Below, piece after piece: positions 10,191 to 19,400 of a stretch of 64,000 nucleotides of DNA (position 1 is its first letter; every line of letters begins with the position of its first letter). The notes beneath the pieces are model-generated. The model was given only the letters and a program-made list of their open reading frames with translations, did not search any database and had not been told where the DNA came from. Source of the DNA: Bacteroidota bacterium (GTDB lineage Bacteria; Bacteroidota; Bacteroidia; B-17B0; Aurantibacillaceae); the NCBI GenBank assembly GCA_021155905.1, contig JAJNBG010000021.1:1-64000 (forward strand), given 5' to 3'. The translations under genes and the position numbers were made by a program.

Positions 10191-10937
10191 TTACGTTAGC
10201 ATTCCGCCACACACATTAATGCATTGCCCGGTGATGTAGGAACTCATGTCGCTTGCTAAGAATAAAGTCAGGTTAGCCACATCTTCGGCAGAGCCTCCGC
10301 GTTTCAAAGGAATAGAATCCCTCCATCCCTGAACCACTTTTTCATCCAATGCTCCGGTCATTTCTGTTTCAATAAAACCGGGAGCAATTGCATTGCTGCG
10401 GATGTTCCGTGAACCTAGTTCTAAAGCCACCGATTTGGTAAAGCCAATAATTCCAGCTTTGGAAGCAGAATAATTTGTCTGTCCCGCATTCCCTTTTACG
10501 CCTACTACAGAGCTCATGTTGATAATGGATCCATTGCGTGCTTTCAGCATCGGTTTTTGTACTGCTTTGGTTAAGTTGAACACCGATTTTAAATTAGCAT
10601 TCATTACTTCGTCCCATTGCTGTTCGCTCATGCGCATTAATAAAGTATCACGTGTAATACCGGCATTATTCACTAACACATCAACTGTTCCGAACTCCGC
10701 AACGACATCTGTTACCAATTGTTCTGCGGCTTTAAAATCTGCAGCGTCGCTTTGGTATCCTTTGGCTTTAATCCCATAAGCTGCCAGTTCTGCTTCAAAA
10801 GCTTTTGCTTTTTCAACAGAGCTTAAATAAGTAAACGCAATATTGCATCCTTGTTCGGCAAACTTCATGGCAATACCTTTTCCAATTCCGCGGGAAGCGC
10901 CGGTGATAATGGCCACTTTATTTTGTAATAATTTCAT
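10191..10937 (-). CDS. fabG: 3-oxoacyl-[acyl-carrier-protein] reductase
   Basis: NADPH-dependent reductase of fatty-acid elongation, a 248-residue short-chain dehydrogenase. Seen are the cofactor loop TGASRGIGKGIA near the N-terminus, LVNNAGITRDTLLMRM, the catalytic Ser region INMSSVVGVKGNAGQ followed by YSASKAG (Tyr and Lys), the IAPGFIETEMT loop, and the YITGQCINVCGGM C-terminus, which is close to the standard FabG end. It is flanked by gaps of 80 and 130 nt and is probably transcribed alone or with weak coupling. Other short-chain dehydrogenases are possible, but the FabG-specific segments make this assignment firm. Confidence 0.93.
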   Translation of the reverse strand: MKLLQNKVAIITGASRGIGKGIAMKFAEQGCNIAFTYLSSVEKAKAFEAELAAYGIKAKGYQSDAADFKAAEQLVTDVVAEFGTVDVLVNNAGITRDTLLMRMSEQQWDEVMNANLKSVFNLTKAVQKPMLKARNGSIINMSSVVGVKGNAGQTNYSASKAGIIGFTKSVALELGSRNIRSNAIAPGFIETEMTGALDEKVVQGWRDSIPLKRGGSAEDVANLTLFLASDMSSYITGQCINVCGGMLT

Positions 10938-11069
10938 ATGCTAATTTTAAAAATTTAATGGATAAATATACTAATTATCAGGTTAAGTATATTTTGTGGT
11001 CAATCTAAAGTTTCTAACCACATAGTAACATAGTGTTTAAAAGAGTGGTGCAAACGCTACCAAACTAGA

Positions 11070-12641
11070 TTACCGAATCAAAATGTCACTTTTCTTTTTG
11101 GGACGTTTATTTTCAAGCCACATGAAATGTTTTAGGCGAAATTCTTCATCGTTTACTTCTTCTACAGGATAGACTGTCGATTCGGGCTTATTTCTAAAAG
11201 TGGCCCTGTCTACGCCATCTGAATTGAACCAGACCGTCAGGTCACTGCAAATAGTTTTGTTAACACCCTTAAGAGTTTTTTTCTGCTTCACATAATAAAT
11301 GATCTGTGCATTTCCAATGACATTCAATTTACGGATAGAGTCCCTGGCAAAAAAACCTTCGATACGCCGGCCTTCAATCTGGTTAAATTTATGCTCATCC
11401 AGGCTGTCCACTTTCTGAATAACAATTGCATTACTCAATAATTCAAAATATTTAATGCTGGTTTGTCCCGCGGTAACTTTAATCAGTTTGGCGTTAACTT
11501 GTCCGTTATTGGTCCATAAGATGGGTGAGTTGTACATGGTCATTAAAGAATCGTGTAAAAAATACGTTAATGAATCGCACATACCTTGCAGATCCTTTTT
11601 AAAGATCTTTACATGCCGGAAAGCCCTTACAAAAGTGTGTAGCGAGTCCGGCTGGGCGTAGGATAAAGTATCCGCAGAAAGAAACAATGTGTCTTTTTCA
11701 ATGATTTTTCCAAAGATAGCGTCGCCGGTTACTATGGCACGATTTCCTTTTTCGTAATGTTCTGCAAAATTCCCGGTGATAATAGATTGATTTGCGGCTG
11801 AGGTATCGATGATTTTTACATTTTTTGTAGCCCTGGCATATCCGCGCTTCCGGTTATAGTAAACACTGTCCCCTGTCAGGCGTTGGTTATCGGTTACGAT
11901 CAGAGCATTTTTGCTGAAACGGGATATCTCATTTTCAGTATCATACCATCCGTTCTCACAATAGATGTAATTCTCTTTGCTCGTAATGATAGATGGCCCT
12001 AGAAAATACGCTGTTTTATTATCGGTGTCATACCGCAGGGTATCACCGCTCATTTTATAATCCGGGTTCGTAAGTGTAACATCGTAATGAAAGGCCATCT
12101 CCTTGTTGGCTGAGTAATAATGTCCGTTCTTGCTTTTCAGGGTATTTTCTTTGTTGACAATAGTTCCGCCGTCATAATAACTGGCCACCGAATTCCCAAT
12201 ATCATAAATTAATGTGTTGGTGGTAAGAGTCATATCCTTTTCAATACAACGTACATGTCCCTTTAAGTTTGCCAGTTTGGTGGTTGCATCATATCTTAAC
12301 GAATCTCCATACACAAAAATACTGTCGCCTTTAATAATGCTAATATGACCGAAAGCTTCCAGTTTTTTATCACTATATAGATAGGCACTGTCGCAACGCA
12401 TGACAGCGCCTTCGTGTTCACATTCCACGTCACCAATTAACCGCCTGGCATCAACTCCAATGGAACTATCATAAACCAGTCTTTTAGCGTGACGGATGGT
12501 GATGAGTTTTCCTCCTTTTGGTTCAACAGTTTGCGTGGGTTTTACCTGGCCGTGGCTCATGAAGGATAACAGTAAAAACAAACAGGTTAATAACCTGTAT
12601 GAATTGGGTATGCCAGATATCAGAATACGTTTCACCTTCAT
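11070..12641 (-). CDS. OstA/LptA-like protein, probable LPS transport periplasmic factor
   Basis: A 523-residue exported protein with a signal peptide (LLTCLFLLLSFMSHGQ, residues about 18-32). The body is a long series of OstA-type beta-jellyroll strands: VYDSSIGVDARRLIGDVECEHEGA, MRCDSAYLYSDKKLEAFGHI, GDSLRYDATTKLANLKGHV, LYSDK and LRYDTDNK repeats. These alternate DS/DT-LxY-x-G patterns are the LptA/OstA N-terminal fold that carries lipopolysaccharide across the periplasm. It is longer than a proteobacterial LptA (about 185 residues), as is usual for the Bacteroidota version with multiple modules. It stands alone, with no lpt neighbours. Confidence 0.82.
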   Translation of the reverse strand: MKVKRILISGIPNSYRLLTCLFLLLSFMSHGQVKPTQTVEPKGGKLITIRHAKRLVYDSSIGVDARRLIGDVECEHEGAVMRCDSAYLYSDKKLEAFGHISIIKGDSIFVYGDSLRYDATTKLANLKGHVRCIEKDMTLTTNTLIYDIGNSVASYYDGGTIVNKENTLKSKNGHYYSANKEMAFHYDVTLTNPDYKMSGDTLRYDTDNKTAYFLGPSIITSKENYIYCENGWYDTENEISRFSKNALIVTDNQRLTGDSVYYNRKRGYARATKNVKIIDTSAANQSIITGNFAEHYEKGNRAIVTGDAIFGKIIEKDTLFLSADTLSYAQPDSLHTFVRAFRHVKIFKKDLQGMCDSLTYFLHDSLMTMYNSPILWTNNGQVNAKLIKVTAGQTSIKYFELLSNAIVIQKVDSLDEHKFNQIEGRRIEGFFARDSIRKLNVIGNAQIIYYVKQKKTLKGVNKTICSDLTVWFNSDGVDRATFRNKPESTVYPVEEVNDEEFRLKHFMWLENKRPKKKSDILIR

Positions 12642-12721
12642 TTTCAGTTCATAAATTTAATCTTAATTAGATGATTGAAGCTATATGATTACAATATTTT
12701 GGGAAATTTTCGGGATCGTTA

Positions 12722-12820
12722 GGGCGTGTCCTTGGAAAGAGGAAACAAGGGCCGGGCAGTCGTTGCAATCTTTGCAAAAGACAGGCAAAGGATTTTTTTC
12801 TCGCATCCCTCACGCGAAAA
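12722..12820. repeat. Possible remnant of an interspersed repeat
   Basis: The gap between the OstA-like gene and rlmD (12642-12902) holds a GC-richer patch starting GGGCGTGTCCTTGG and containing GGGCCGGGCAGTCG, then TTGCAATCTTTGCAAAAG and TTTCTCGCATCCCTCACGCGA. The first part resembles GGGC...GGTCGGGC-type intergenic repeats remembered from other Bacteroidota, and the last resembles the CGCGGA-type repeats at 63 kb. No second intact copy was found in this window, so this is tentative. Confidence 0.3.
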
Positions 12821-12887
12821 GTCTAAAAAACTATGTGTCTATGTGTTTTAAAGTTTTTTAATTCTTTCATCTTTTGCGGTGTTCTTG

Positions 12888-12895
12888 TATCTTTG
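12888..12895 (+). promoter_or_regulatory. Bacteroidota-type -7 element upstream of rlmD
   Basis: TATCTTTG matches TAnnTTTG exactly. It ends only 7 nt before the ATG at 12903, so transcription would begin at or just before the start codon, giving a leaderless or nearly leaderless mRNA. No clear TTG is seen at the -33 position. Confidence 0.55.
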
Positions 12896-12902
12896 CGCCC
12901 TT

Positions 12903-14309
12903 ATGAGTAAAATAAAGAAGAACATATTTGTGGAGAACGCGGAGATCGTGGATATTTCCTCAGAAGGAAAATCGGTCGCTAAGGTGGACGGGATGGTGAT
13001 ATTTGTAGATGGAGGAGTACCGGGTGATATAGCGGATGTGATGATCACCCGAAAAAAAAACAATTATGCCGAAGGCCATGTGGTGACGTTGAAAACCCCT
13101 TCGCCAAAAAGGGTAACTCCTATATGTGAACATTTTGGAAATTGCGGAGGCTGCAAATGGCAGCATATGGATTATCAAACCCAGCTATTTTTTAAAGAAA
13201 AAACGGTATCGGATGCTCTTACCCGTATAGGCAAACTGAATGTTTCTACCATGAAACCTATTTTTGGAAACAAGGAGTCATATTTTTACCGTAACAAACT
13301 GGAATTCTCTTTCTCTGATAAAAAATGGCTTACCAGTGAAGAGATCAAAAGTGGGTTGGAAATAGATAATCGAAATGCCCTGGGATTTCATATTCCGAAA
13401 ATGTTTGATAAGATCCTCGACATCAAAAATTGTTACCTGCAGGAAGAGCCTTCTAATTCAATACGCAATGAGATTCGTGACTTCGCGAATAAAAATGGAC
13501 TGACTTTTTTTGGTGTGCGTGACAAGGCCGGTTTAATGAGAACTCTCATGATCCGTTCTTCAAGTAATGGTGAGTTAATGGTGTTGATCCAGTTTTTTGA
13601 GAACCAACCTGAGAACATTGATTTATTATTGAATCACCTGAAAAATACTTTTCCTAAAATCACCTCTTTACAATATGTGATTAACCAGAAAGGCAACGAT
13701 ACCCTGCAGGATCTGGAAATCAAAACGTTTTACGGACGTGACCATATTTTTGAAGAAATGGAAGGACTTAAATTTAAGATCAGTGCCAAATCTTTTTATC
13801 AAACCAACTCTCCACAGGCATTTGAATTGTACAAGATCACCAGAGATCTTTGCGGGCTCACCGGTCATGAAACAGTGTATGATCTTTATACCGGAACAGG
13901 CACCATCGCCAATTTTGTGGCTAAGAAAGCCGGTAAGGTAATTGGAGTAGAGTACGTAGAAGATGCCGTAGTGGATGCTAAAGCCAATTCTGACTTCAAC
14001 GGTATTAACAATACCTCGTTTTATGCAGGTGATATGAAAGATGTGTTGAACGATGCTTTTATTGCAAGCCACGGCAAACCGGATGTCATCATCACTGACC
14101 CGCCAAGAGCAGGGATGCATGAAGATGTAGTTAGGGTGATTCTGAGAGCAGCTCCTCCAAAAATTGTGTATGTGAGCTGTAACCCCGCCACCCAGGCAAG
14201 GGATTTGGCCATGATGATGGAAGACTATGAAATCCGTGAAATTCAACCGGTGGACATGTTTCCCCAAACAGCCCATGTGGAGAACGTGGTGTTGTTGGTG
14301 AGGAAATAA
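12903..14309 (+). CDS. rlmD: 23S rRNA (uracil-C5)-methyltransferase, RlmD/RumA family
   Basis: SAM-dependent enzyme methylating a uracil C5 in 23S rRNA. It has an N-terminal TRAM-like domain, the iron-sulfur cysteines ICEHFGNCGGCKWQ (Cys75, Cys81, Cys84; a fourth at about 178 in NCYLQEE), the FYQTNSPQAFELY segment, motif I YDLYTGTGTIANF, the DPPRAGMHEDV motif and the catalytic SCNPATQARDL. The ATG at 12903 gives 468 residues; an upstream TTG would put the start inside the promoter. Whether the exact target is U1939 or another site cannot be settled from sequence, because RlmD, RlmCD and related enzymes share these motifs. Confidence 0.92.
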   Translation: MSKIKKNIFVENAEIVDISSEGKSVAKVDGMVIFVDGGVPGDIADVMITRKKNNYAEGHVVTLKTPSPKRVTPICEHFGNCGGCKWQHMDYQTQLFFKEKTVSDALTRIGKLNVSTMKPIFGNKESYFYRNKLEFSFSDKKWLTSEEIKSGLEIDNRNALGFHIPKMFDKILDIKNCYLQEEPSNSIRNEIRDFANKNGLTFFGVRDKAGLMRTLMIRSSSNGELMVLIQFFENQPENIDLLLNHLKNTFPKITSLQYVINQKGNDTLQDLEIKTFYGRDHIFEEMEGLKFKISAKSFYQTNSPQAFELYKITRDLCGLTGHETVYDLYTGTGTIANFVAKKAGKVIGVEYVEDAVVDAKANSDFNGINNTSFYAGDMKDVLNDAFIASHGKPDVIITDPPRAGMHEDVVRVILRAAPPKIVYVSCNPATQARDLAMMMEDYEIREIQPVDMFPQTAHVENVVLLVRK

Positions 14310-14424
14310 AACAGACTTACAAAATTCTAACTTATAGGAAAGTCCATGCTTTTGCGTTTTCAGGCTAATTAAAAGAGTTTTTAACTTTTTTCTGATTTCC
14401 TGTAACTATTTACGATGAATTGAG

Positions 14425-14448
14425 TTAAAGGATATATAAACCCTTTAA
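14425..14448 (+). other. Leader hairpin before the small protein at 14462
   Basis: TTAAAGG (14425-14431) and CCTTTAA (14442-14448) form a 7-bp stem with a 10-nt AT-rich loop, 14 nt before the ATG at 14462. Without a T-run it is not a terminator. It may be an mRNA 5' structure or chance in AT-rich DNA. Confidence 0.3.
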
Positions 14449-14461
14449 TTTGATAAAAAAT

Positions 14462-14728
14462 ATGATGACTACTACTTTTGAGACTATTGAAAAAGAGAAC
14501 ATTGAAGCTTTAAAGTTTCCAAGTAACGAAGTACTTTCAGATGAAAATTTAATTAAAGAGCGAAATTCGGAGTTGACAAGGGCTCTATCTCTGGGCAATT
14601 TGGAACATACAAAAATTAAAATTTATTTCGAAGATGACCAGTCCCGCAAATTGGTGGAAACTACTGTTTGGGGTGTTACTGATAAACGGGTAATACTTAC
14701 AACATTTAAAAAGCCTGCTGTTTTATAA
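14462..14728 (+). CDS. Small conserved hypothetical protein
   Basis: An 88-residue acidic cytoplasmic protein with no signal peptide or membrane segment. The N-terminal half is helical (ENLIKERNSELTRALSLGNLEH) and the C-terminal half is a run of beta strands (KIKIYFEDDQSRKL, VETTVWGVTDKRVILTTF). The strand pattern resembles small uncharacterised Bacteroidota proteins with an IYFEDN...VETTIWxVT core; this is a memory-based match and the function is unknown. ATG codons at 14462 and 14465 are both possible. The 5' arm of the terminator at 14708 overlaps the last codons, so the gene has its own tightly placed transcript end. Confidence 0.7.
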   Translation: MMTTTFETIEKENIEALKFPSNEVLSDENLIKERNSELTRALSLGNLEHTKIKIYFEDDQSRKLVETTVWGVTDKRVILTTFKKPAVL

Positions 14729-14747
14729 ACGGCAGGCTTTTTTTGTG
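14708..14747 (+). terminator. Rho-independent terminator overlapping the end of the small gene
   Basis: AAAAAGCCTGCTG (14708-14720) pairs with CGGCAGGCTTTTT (14730-14742) with one G-U pair, followed by further T. The 5' arm encodes the last residues of the small protein and the stop codon sits in the loop. The arm AAGCCTG is the same as in the atp operon terminator at 1806. Confidence 0.88.
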
Positions 14748-14797
14748 ATCGTAATTTAAATGGTTGACTGTTCGAAGGCCTGAAATTAAAGAAAAGT

Positions 14798-15949
14798 TTA
14801 GGTGCCTTCCGATAAAACAATTTTATTTTTAAGTGTCAGCTTCAGCAAAATAAAACCAATTGTTCCTGCAACAAATGAAGCGATGAGGACTGCGATTTTA
14901 GAATTATTTACTATGTCTGGGTTGTCAAATGCAAGCAGTGTTATAAAGATGGACATAGTAAAACCGATGCCGCCTAAAAAGCCTACGCCAATAATGTTTT
15001 TCCATTTTAAGTCTGTAGGTAGTACACAAAGTCCCAGGCCAACACCAATGAATGAAAAAAGCCAAATGCCCAGCGGTTTTCCAACTAAAAGGCCGACTAT
15101 AATCCCAAGACTGTTTGTTTGTCCTAAACCGCTTTGCCAATCGTCACCTAACGTAATGCAAGTATTGGCTAAAGCGAATAACGGAAGAATCATGAAAGCA
15201 ACAGGCTTATGTAGGAAGTGTCGAAGAATAAATGAGGGAGATTTTTCTCCACCGTTACCGAAAGGAACTGCAAAAGCCAAAAGTACGCCTGTTATCGTTG
15301 CGTGTATCCCGGAGTGAAGCATAAAATACCACATGACGATTCCGCCAATTAAATAGGGGACTAAATTCCGAACTTTTAGTTGGTTTAGAATTAATAGTAT
15401 AGCGAAGATACCTGATGCGATAAACAGGTTGGTAAAGGCTACGACATTGGTGTAAAAAATTGCAATAACTAAAATTGCCCCTAAGTCATCCATTACCGCT
15501 AAAGCCGTTAGGAAAATTTTGAGTGATGCTGGAACACGTTTACCCAATAGAGATAAAATGCCAAGTGCGAAAGCGATGTCTGTTGCCATGGGAATACCTG
15601 CTCCTGATTGAGTTTGTGTTCCAAAGTTAAGTGCCAGGAAAAGTCCGGCAGGGATTAGCATGCCGCCGAGTGCCCCAAAGACCGGTAAGGATGCCTTTTT
15701 AACAGAAGAAAGTTCACCATGATAGATTTCAAATTTTAACTCTAAGCCGATAAGCAAAAAGAAAATGGCCATTAGTCCGTCGTTGATTATATGAACTAAA
15801 CTATTTTCTCCCAGGTCTGAATGCCAAAAGCTGATGTAGTTCTCCTGCCAGGTTGAGTTTGCAAGCCCGAGAGAAAGAAGCGTCATGAAAATTAAAATCA
15901 ATCCGCTAGCTTTTTCACTTTCAAAGAAATCATTGAATAGTTTTTTCAA
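14798..15949 (-). CDS. nhaA: Na+/H+ antiporter NhaA
   Basis: A 383-residue inner-membrane antiporter exchanging sodium for protons, with about 12 hydrophobic segments. Family signatures are FFLLIGLELKFEIYHGEL, GIPMATDIAFALGILSLLG and the ion-site pair in LTALAVMDDLGAILVIA, plus the late GIGFTMSIFITLLAF. The ATG at 15949 overlaps the stop codon of crcB by 4 nt, so the two are translationally coupled. The coupling suggests a shared stress response to ions, for example fluoride or alkaline sodium stress (inference). Confidence 0.95.
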   Translation of the reverse strand: MKKLFNDFFESEKASGLILIFMTLLSLGLANSTWQENYISFWHSDLGENSLVHIINDGLMAIFFLLIGLELKFEIYHGELSSVKKASLPVFGALGGMLIPAGLFLALNFGTQTQSGAGIPMATDIAFALGILSLLGKRVPASLKIFLTALAVMDDLGAILVIAIFYTNVVAFTNLFIASGIFAILLILNQLKVRNLVPYLIGGIVMWYFMLHSGIHATITGVLLAFAVPFGNGGEKSPSFILRHFLHKPVAFMILPLFALANTCITLGDDWQSGLGQTNSLGIIVGLLVGKPLGIWLFSFIGVGLGLCVLPTDLKWKNIIGVGFLGGIGFTMSIFITLLAFDNPDIVNNSKIAVLIASFVAGTIGFILLKLTLKNKIVLSEGT

Positions 15950-16329
15950 TTTAAAGTGGAGGTTAATTTAATTATTGTAAAGCCTAAGAATGTAGCAAAC
16001 AAGCCGAACAAAACACTTGCAGTGATATAAACGGTCGCATACCAAAATTGTCCGTCACGAATCAAGGTGACTGTTTCGTTTGAAAACGCTGAAAAGGTCG
16101 TGAATCCACCAATTAATCCTGTGGCAAGAAAAAGTCGCCATTCCTGTGGCAAGTTAATTCTCTCACTAAGCGCGAAAATCAAGCCGATAAAAAAGCATCC
16201 AAGAATGTTTACGACCAAAGTTCCATAAGGAAGAGAGGAGGGGAATTTTGTATGTATAAGCTGGGAAAGTAAATACCGAAAAATGCCTCCGATAAAACTG
16301 CCGGTCCCGATTACCAATAATATTTTCAT
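15946..16329 (-). CDS. crcB: Fluoride channel CrcB/Fluc
   Basis: A 127-residue, four-helix inner-membrane protein of the Fluc fluoride-exporting family, which works as a dual-topology dimer. Signatures are GGIFRYLLSQ near the start, GTLVVNILGCFFIGL with the conserved Asn, and GGFTTFSAFSNE with the pore phenylalanines. The gene is first in a two-gene unit with nhaA (4-nt overlap). The 60-90 nt upstream contain no recognisable fluoride riboswitch, so regulation by fluoride is not shown by the sequence. Confidence 0.93.
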   Translation of the reverse strand: MKILLVIGTGSFIGGIFRYLLSQLIHTKFPSSLPYGTLVVNILGCFFIGLIFALSERINLPQEWRLFLATGLIGGFTTFSAFSNETVTLIRDGQFWYATVYITASVLFGLFATFLGFTIIKLTSTLN

Positions 16330-16420
16330 TTTACTGTGTTTCTATTTAATGCCTTAATGTCGGTACGCGCAAACTATTGTGTTACTTCGTTTTTGGCTTC
16401 ATTCTAACTTCCCTAAAAAT

Positions 16421-16452
16421 AAAAAAAATCCCCTGTTGTTTAACAGGGGATT
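16421..16452 (-). terminator. Rho-independent terminator of the giant surface-protein gene
   Basis: AATCCCCTGTT (16427-16437) and AACAGGGGATT (16442-16452) form an 11-bp stem with a 4-nt loop. On the minus strand the stem is followed by a run of T, 18 nt after the stop codon of the 2466-residue protein. Confidence 0.9.
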
Positions 16453-16469
16453 CTATAAAATTACCTCGA

Positions 16470-19400
16470 TTATTTAATTCTTGGCATCAGAGTCACATGC
16501 CCTGTTTTTTTGAACTTAGCGCCGGACATGGCAATTATCTCTACCTGGTAAATATATATACCCTGTTCGCAGAGTCGTCCTTTTTCTTTCCCGTCCCAGC
16601 CTATGATTTCGTCACTACTTTTAAAGATCACACTTCCCCATCTGTCGAAAATGGTCATTTTGATTTCACTGATACCGTAGCCCATTGGGATGAATACTTC
16701 ATTTATTAAATCACCGTTTGGAGTAAAAGCATTTGGAATAAACACATCCCAGTCTTTTGTTACAGTCACACATACCACATCGGTGTTTTTGCAACCGGCC
16801 ACGCTAATCGCTTCAAGAGTATAACAGGTATAATCCTGCGGGTTAACTGTTATTGTCGGGCAATAGTTACACTCTAGAGGGATATCTGATGGCGGCAGAA
16901 ACCCGAGTTGATTGTAGTTAGATCCGGTTCCAATTATAGTAATGGTGTGGTCAATGTTAATTGTAGTGTCCACACCTGCATTTACCATTGGTAAAGGATT
17001 CACAATGACCTGCAAGATTGCAGTATCAGAACAATTATTGGTGGTACCTATGACCGTATAAGTTGTTGTCACTAGCGGATAGACATCAGTGACGGAATCA
17101 TTAGGGCTCATGACTGCCGACGATGGAATCCAGTTATAAGAGGCAGCCCCGTTTGCGTAGATAGGTGCGGATTTTCCTTCGCAGATCGTTTGGTCCGGTC
17201 CGGGAGTTACCGTTGGATTTGGCTTCACTATAATCTGAACCGTGTTGGATGCGGTACATAAGAATGGAGCCGTACCATTAGATCCGATGATTGTGTAAGT
17301 AGTTGTTTGAGCCGGGCTGGCTATGGTTGGCGTTCCGTTCACATTACTGATAGAAGCGGACGGAGACCAGGTATAGTTCGCAGCGCCAAATGCTGTTAGG
17401 GTAGAAGAGCTTCCTGAACATATAGCCGTTGGGCTTGCAAATCCAGTAACGGTTGGTGTAGGTACCACCGCTAATGTGAAGGTTGTGAAACTTTTACATC
17501 CCAGGAGGGTGGTTCCACTTATGTTATAGATGGAGGTTGTATTTGGATTTGCGGTAACCGTTGAACCGTTAGTTTGATTTATACCTGTGGCCGGTGACCA
17601 GGTAAACGTATTTGCACCACTTGCATTTAAAGATGTCGATGCGCCACTGCATATAACAGAAGGAGTTCCTGCGACAGAAATAGTTGGGTTAACTGTAAGA
17701 GTTACGACGACCTGAGCCGAATTCGTACAGGTGCTGGTGGATCCGATTACAGTATACGTCGTGGATGCAGATGGCGCAGAAGTTACCGTGGTTCCGTTTG
17801 CTGAGCTTAAAGTTAATGCCGGTGACCATGTATAAGTGGTGGCACCGGTCGCGGTAAGAGTGGTACTTCCTAACGGACAAATAGTCGGGGTAGCTGCCGT
17901 GGCATTTACTACCACAGTATTATTTACCACAACAGTTACAGTATTGCTAGCCGTACAGGCTCCCGTTAAACCATCAATGGTATAAGTGGTGGTTACAGAA
18001 GGCGTAGAAATCACTGTCGCACTTGTGTTACTATTTAAATAGATATTTGGTGACCAGGTATAGGTGACAGCTCCGCTCGTCGTTAAGGTATTGGCGGATA
18101 AAGGACATACAGTCATGTTAGCCGGTGCAGTTACAACCGGTAAAGGATTAATGGTAATAGTAGTTGTGGTTCCACTAATACAACCATTGGTATCCATACC
18201 ACCAACAGTATAAACTTGCGTGGCACTTGGCGTTCCCGTTACAACAGATCCAGTGGTAGTACTTAATCCTGTTCCTGGCATCCAGCTATAGGTGTCGGCA
18301 CCATTTGCAGTTAAAGTGGCTGTTTGTTGTCCTAAACATATTGACGCAGTATTAACAGTTACAATTGGCAATGGATTAACCGTTATAGTGGTCGCGGCAT
18401 TATTATAGCATCCATTAACATCAGTACCGGTAACTGTGTAATTTTGTGTGGTAGTCGGTGTCCCTGTTACTGCAGATCCAATAGTTGAAATAAGTCCGGT
18501 GCCGGGTGACCAAGTATATGTACTTGCTCCGTTAGCCGTTAAAGTAGCCGTTTGTTGCCCTAAACAAATGGAGGCAGAATTCACGGTGATGGTTGGTGGA
18601 GTATTCACCACGATAGTGGTTACTGTTCCATTAATGCAACCGTTTATATCCATACCACCAACTGTATAGTTTTGAGTACTGCCCGGAGTTCCTGTAACTA
18701 CAGAGCCGGTAGGAAGGATTAAGCCTGTTCCCGGTATCCAGCTGTAAGTCAAAGCTCCACTGGCGGTTAAAGTAGCGGTTTGTTGCCCTGCACAAATGGT
18801 GGCACTGTTCACGCTAATTGTTGGCAATGGATTCACGTGAATGGTAGTAGTGGTGTCATTGATACAGCCATTGATGTCAGTTGCAGTGATGGTATAAATT
18901 TGCGAAGACACCGGAGTACCAGTTACCATTGAGCCTGTAGCGGCACTTAGGCTCGCTGACGGAGACCACGTGTAAGTATCAGCACCGTTAGCGGTTAAAG
19001 TTGCTGTTTGTTGTCCGATACAAATCGTAGAGTTGTTAGCAGTGATAGTTGGTGTTGGAAGAACGACCACCGTGGTGGTGGCAGTGTTAGTACATCCACC
19101 GGCAGTGACACCTATCACCGAGTAGGTAGTAGTGACTGAAGGAGCCGGAGTGATTGTTGTTGTGGTTGCGCCGGTGTTCCAGCTGTAGGTTGCTGCGCCG
19201 TTTCCTATAAGTTCCACCGGCGTATTCGGACAGATAGGTTGTCCCTGGCAGGCTGCATCCATGACGCCAACAGCCAGGTTGATATAGGTTTCATTACCAA
19301 GATAGTTTAATGAAACACAGGAATGTGTGCCCGGGAAACGGATGATGGTATATCCTTCTGCACCAATCAGGGTAGTTGGATTTACATAAGTCATGGCGAT

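Noticed and set aside
13668..14276. 202-codon frame antisense to rlmD
   Set aside because: Overlaps the methyltransferase motifs on the opposite strand and contains no independent signature.
16330..16420. Fluoride riboswitch upstream of crcB
   Set aside because: No conserved GGcGAUGG-type core or pseudoknot pairing was found in the short upstream sequence.
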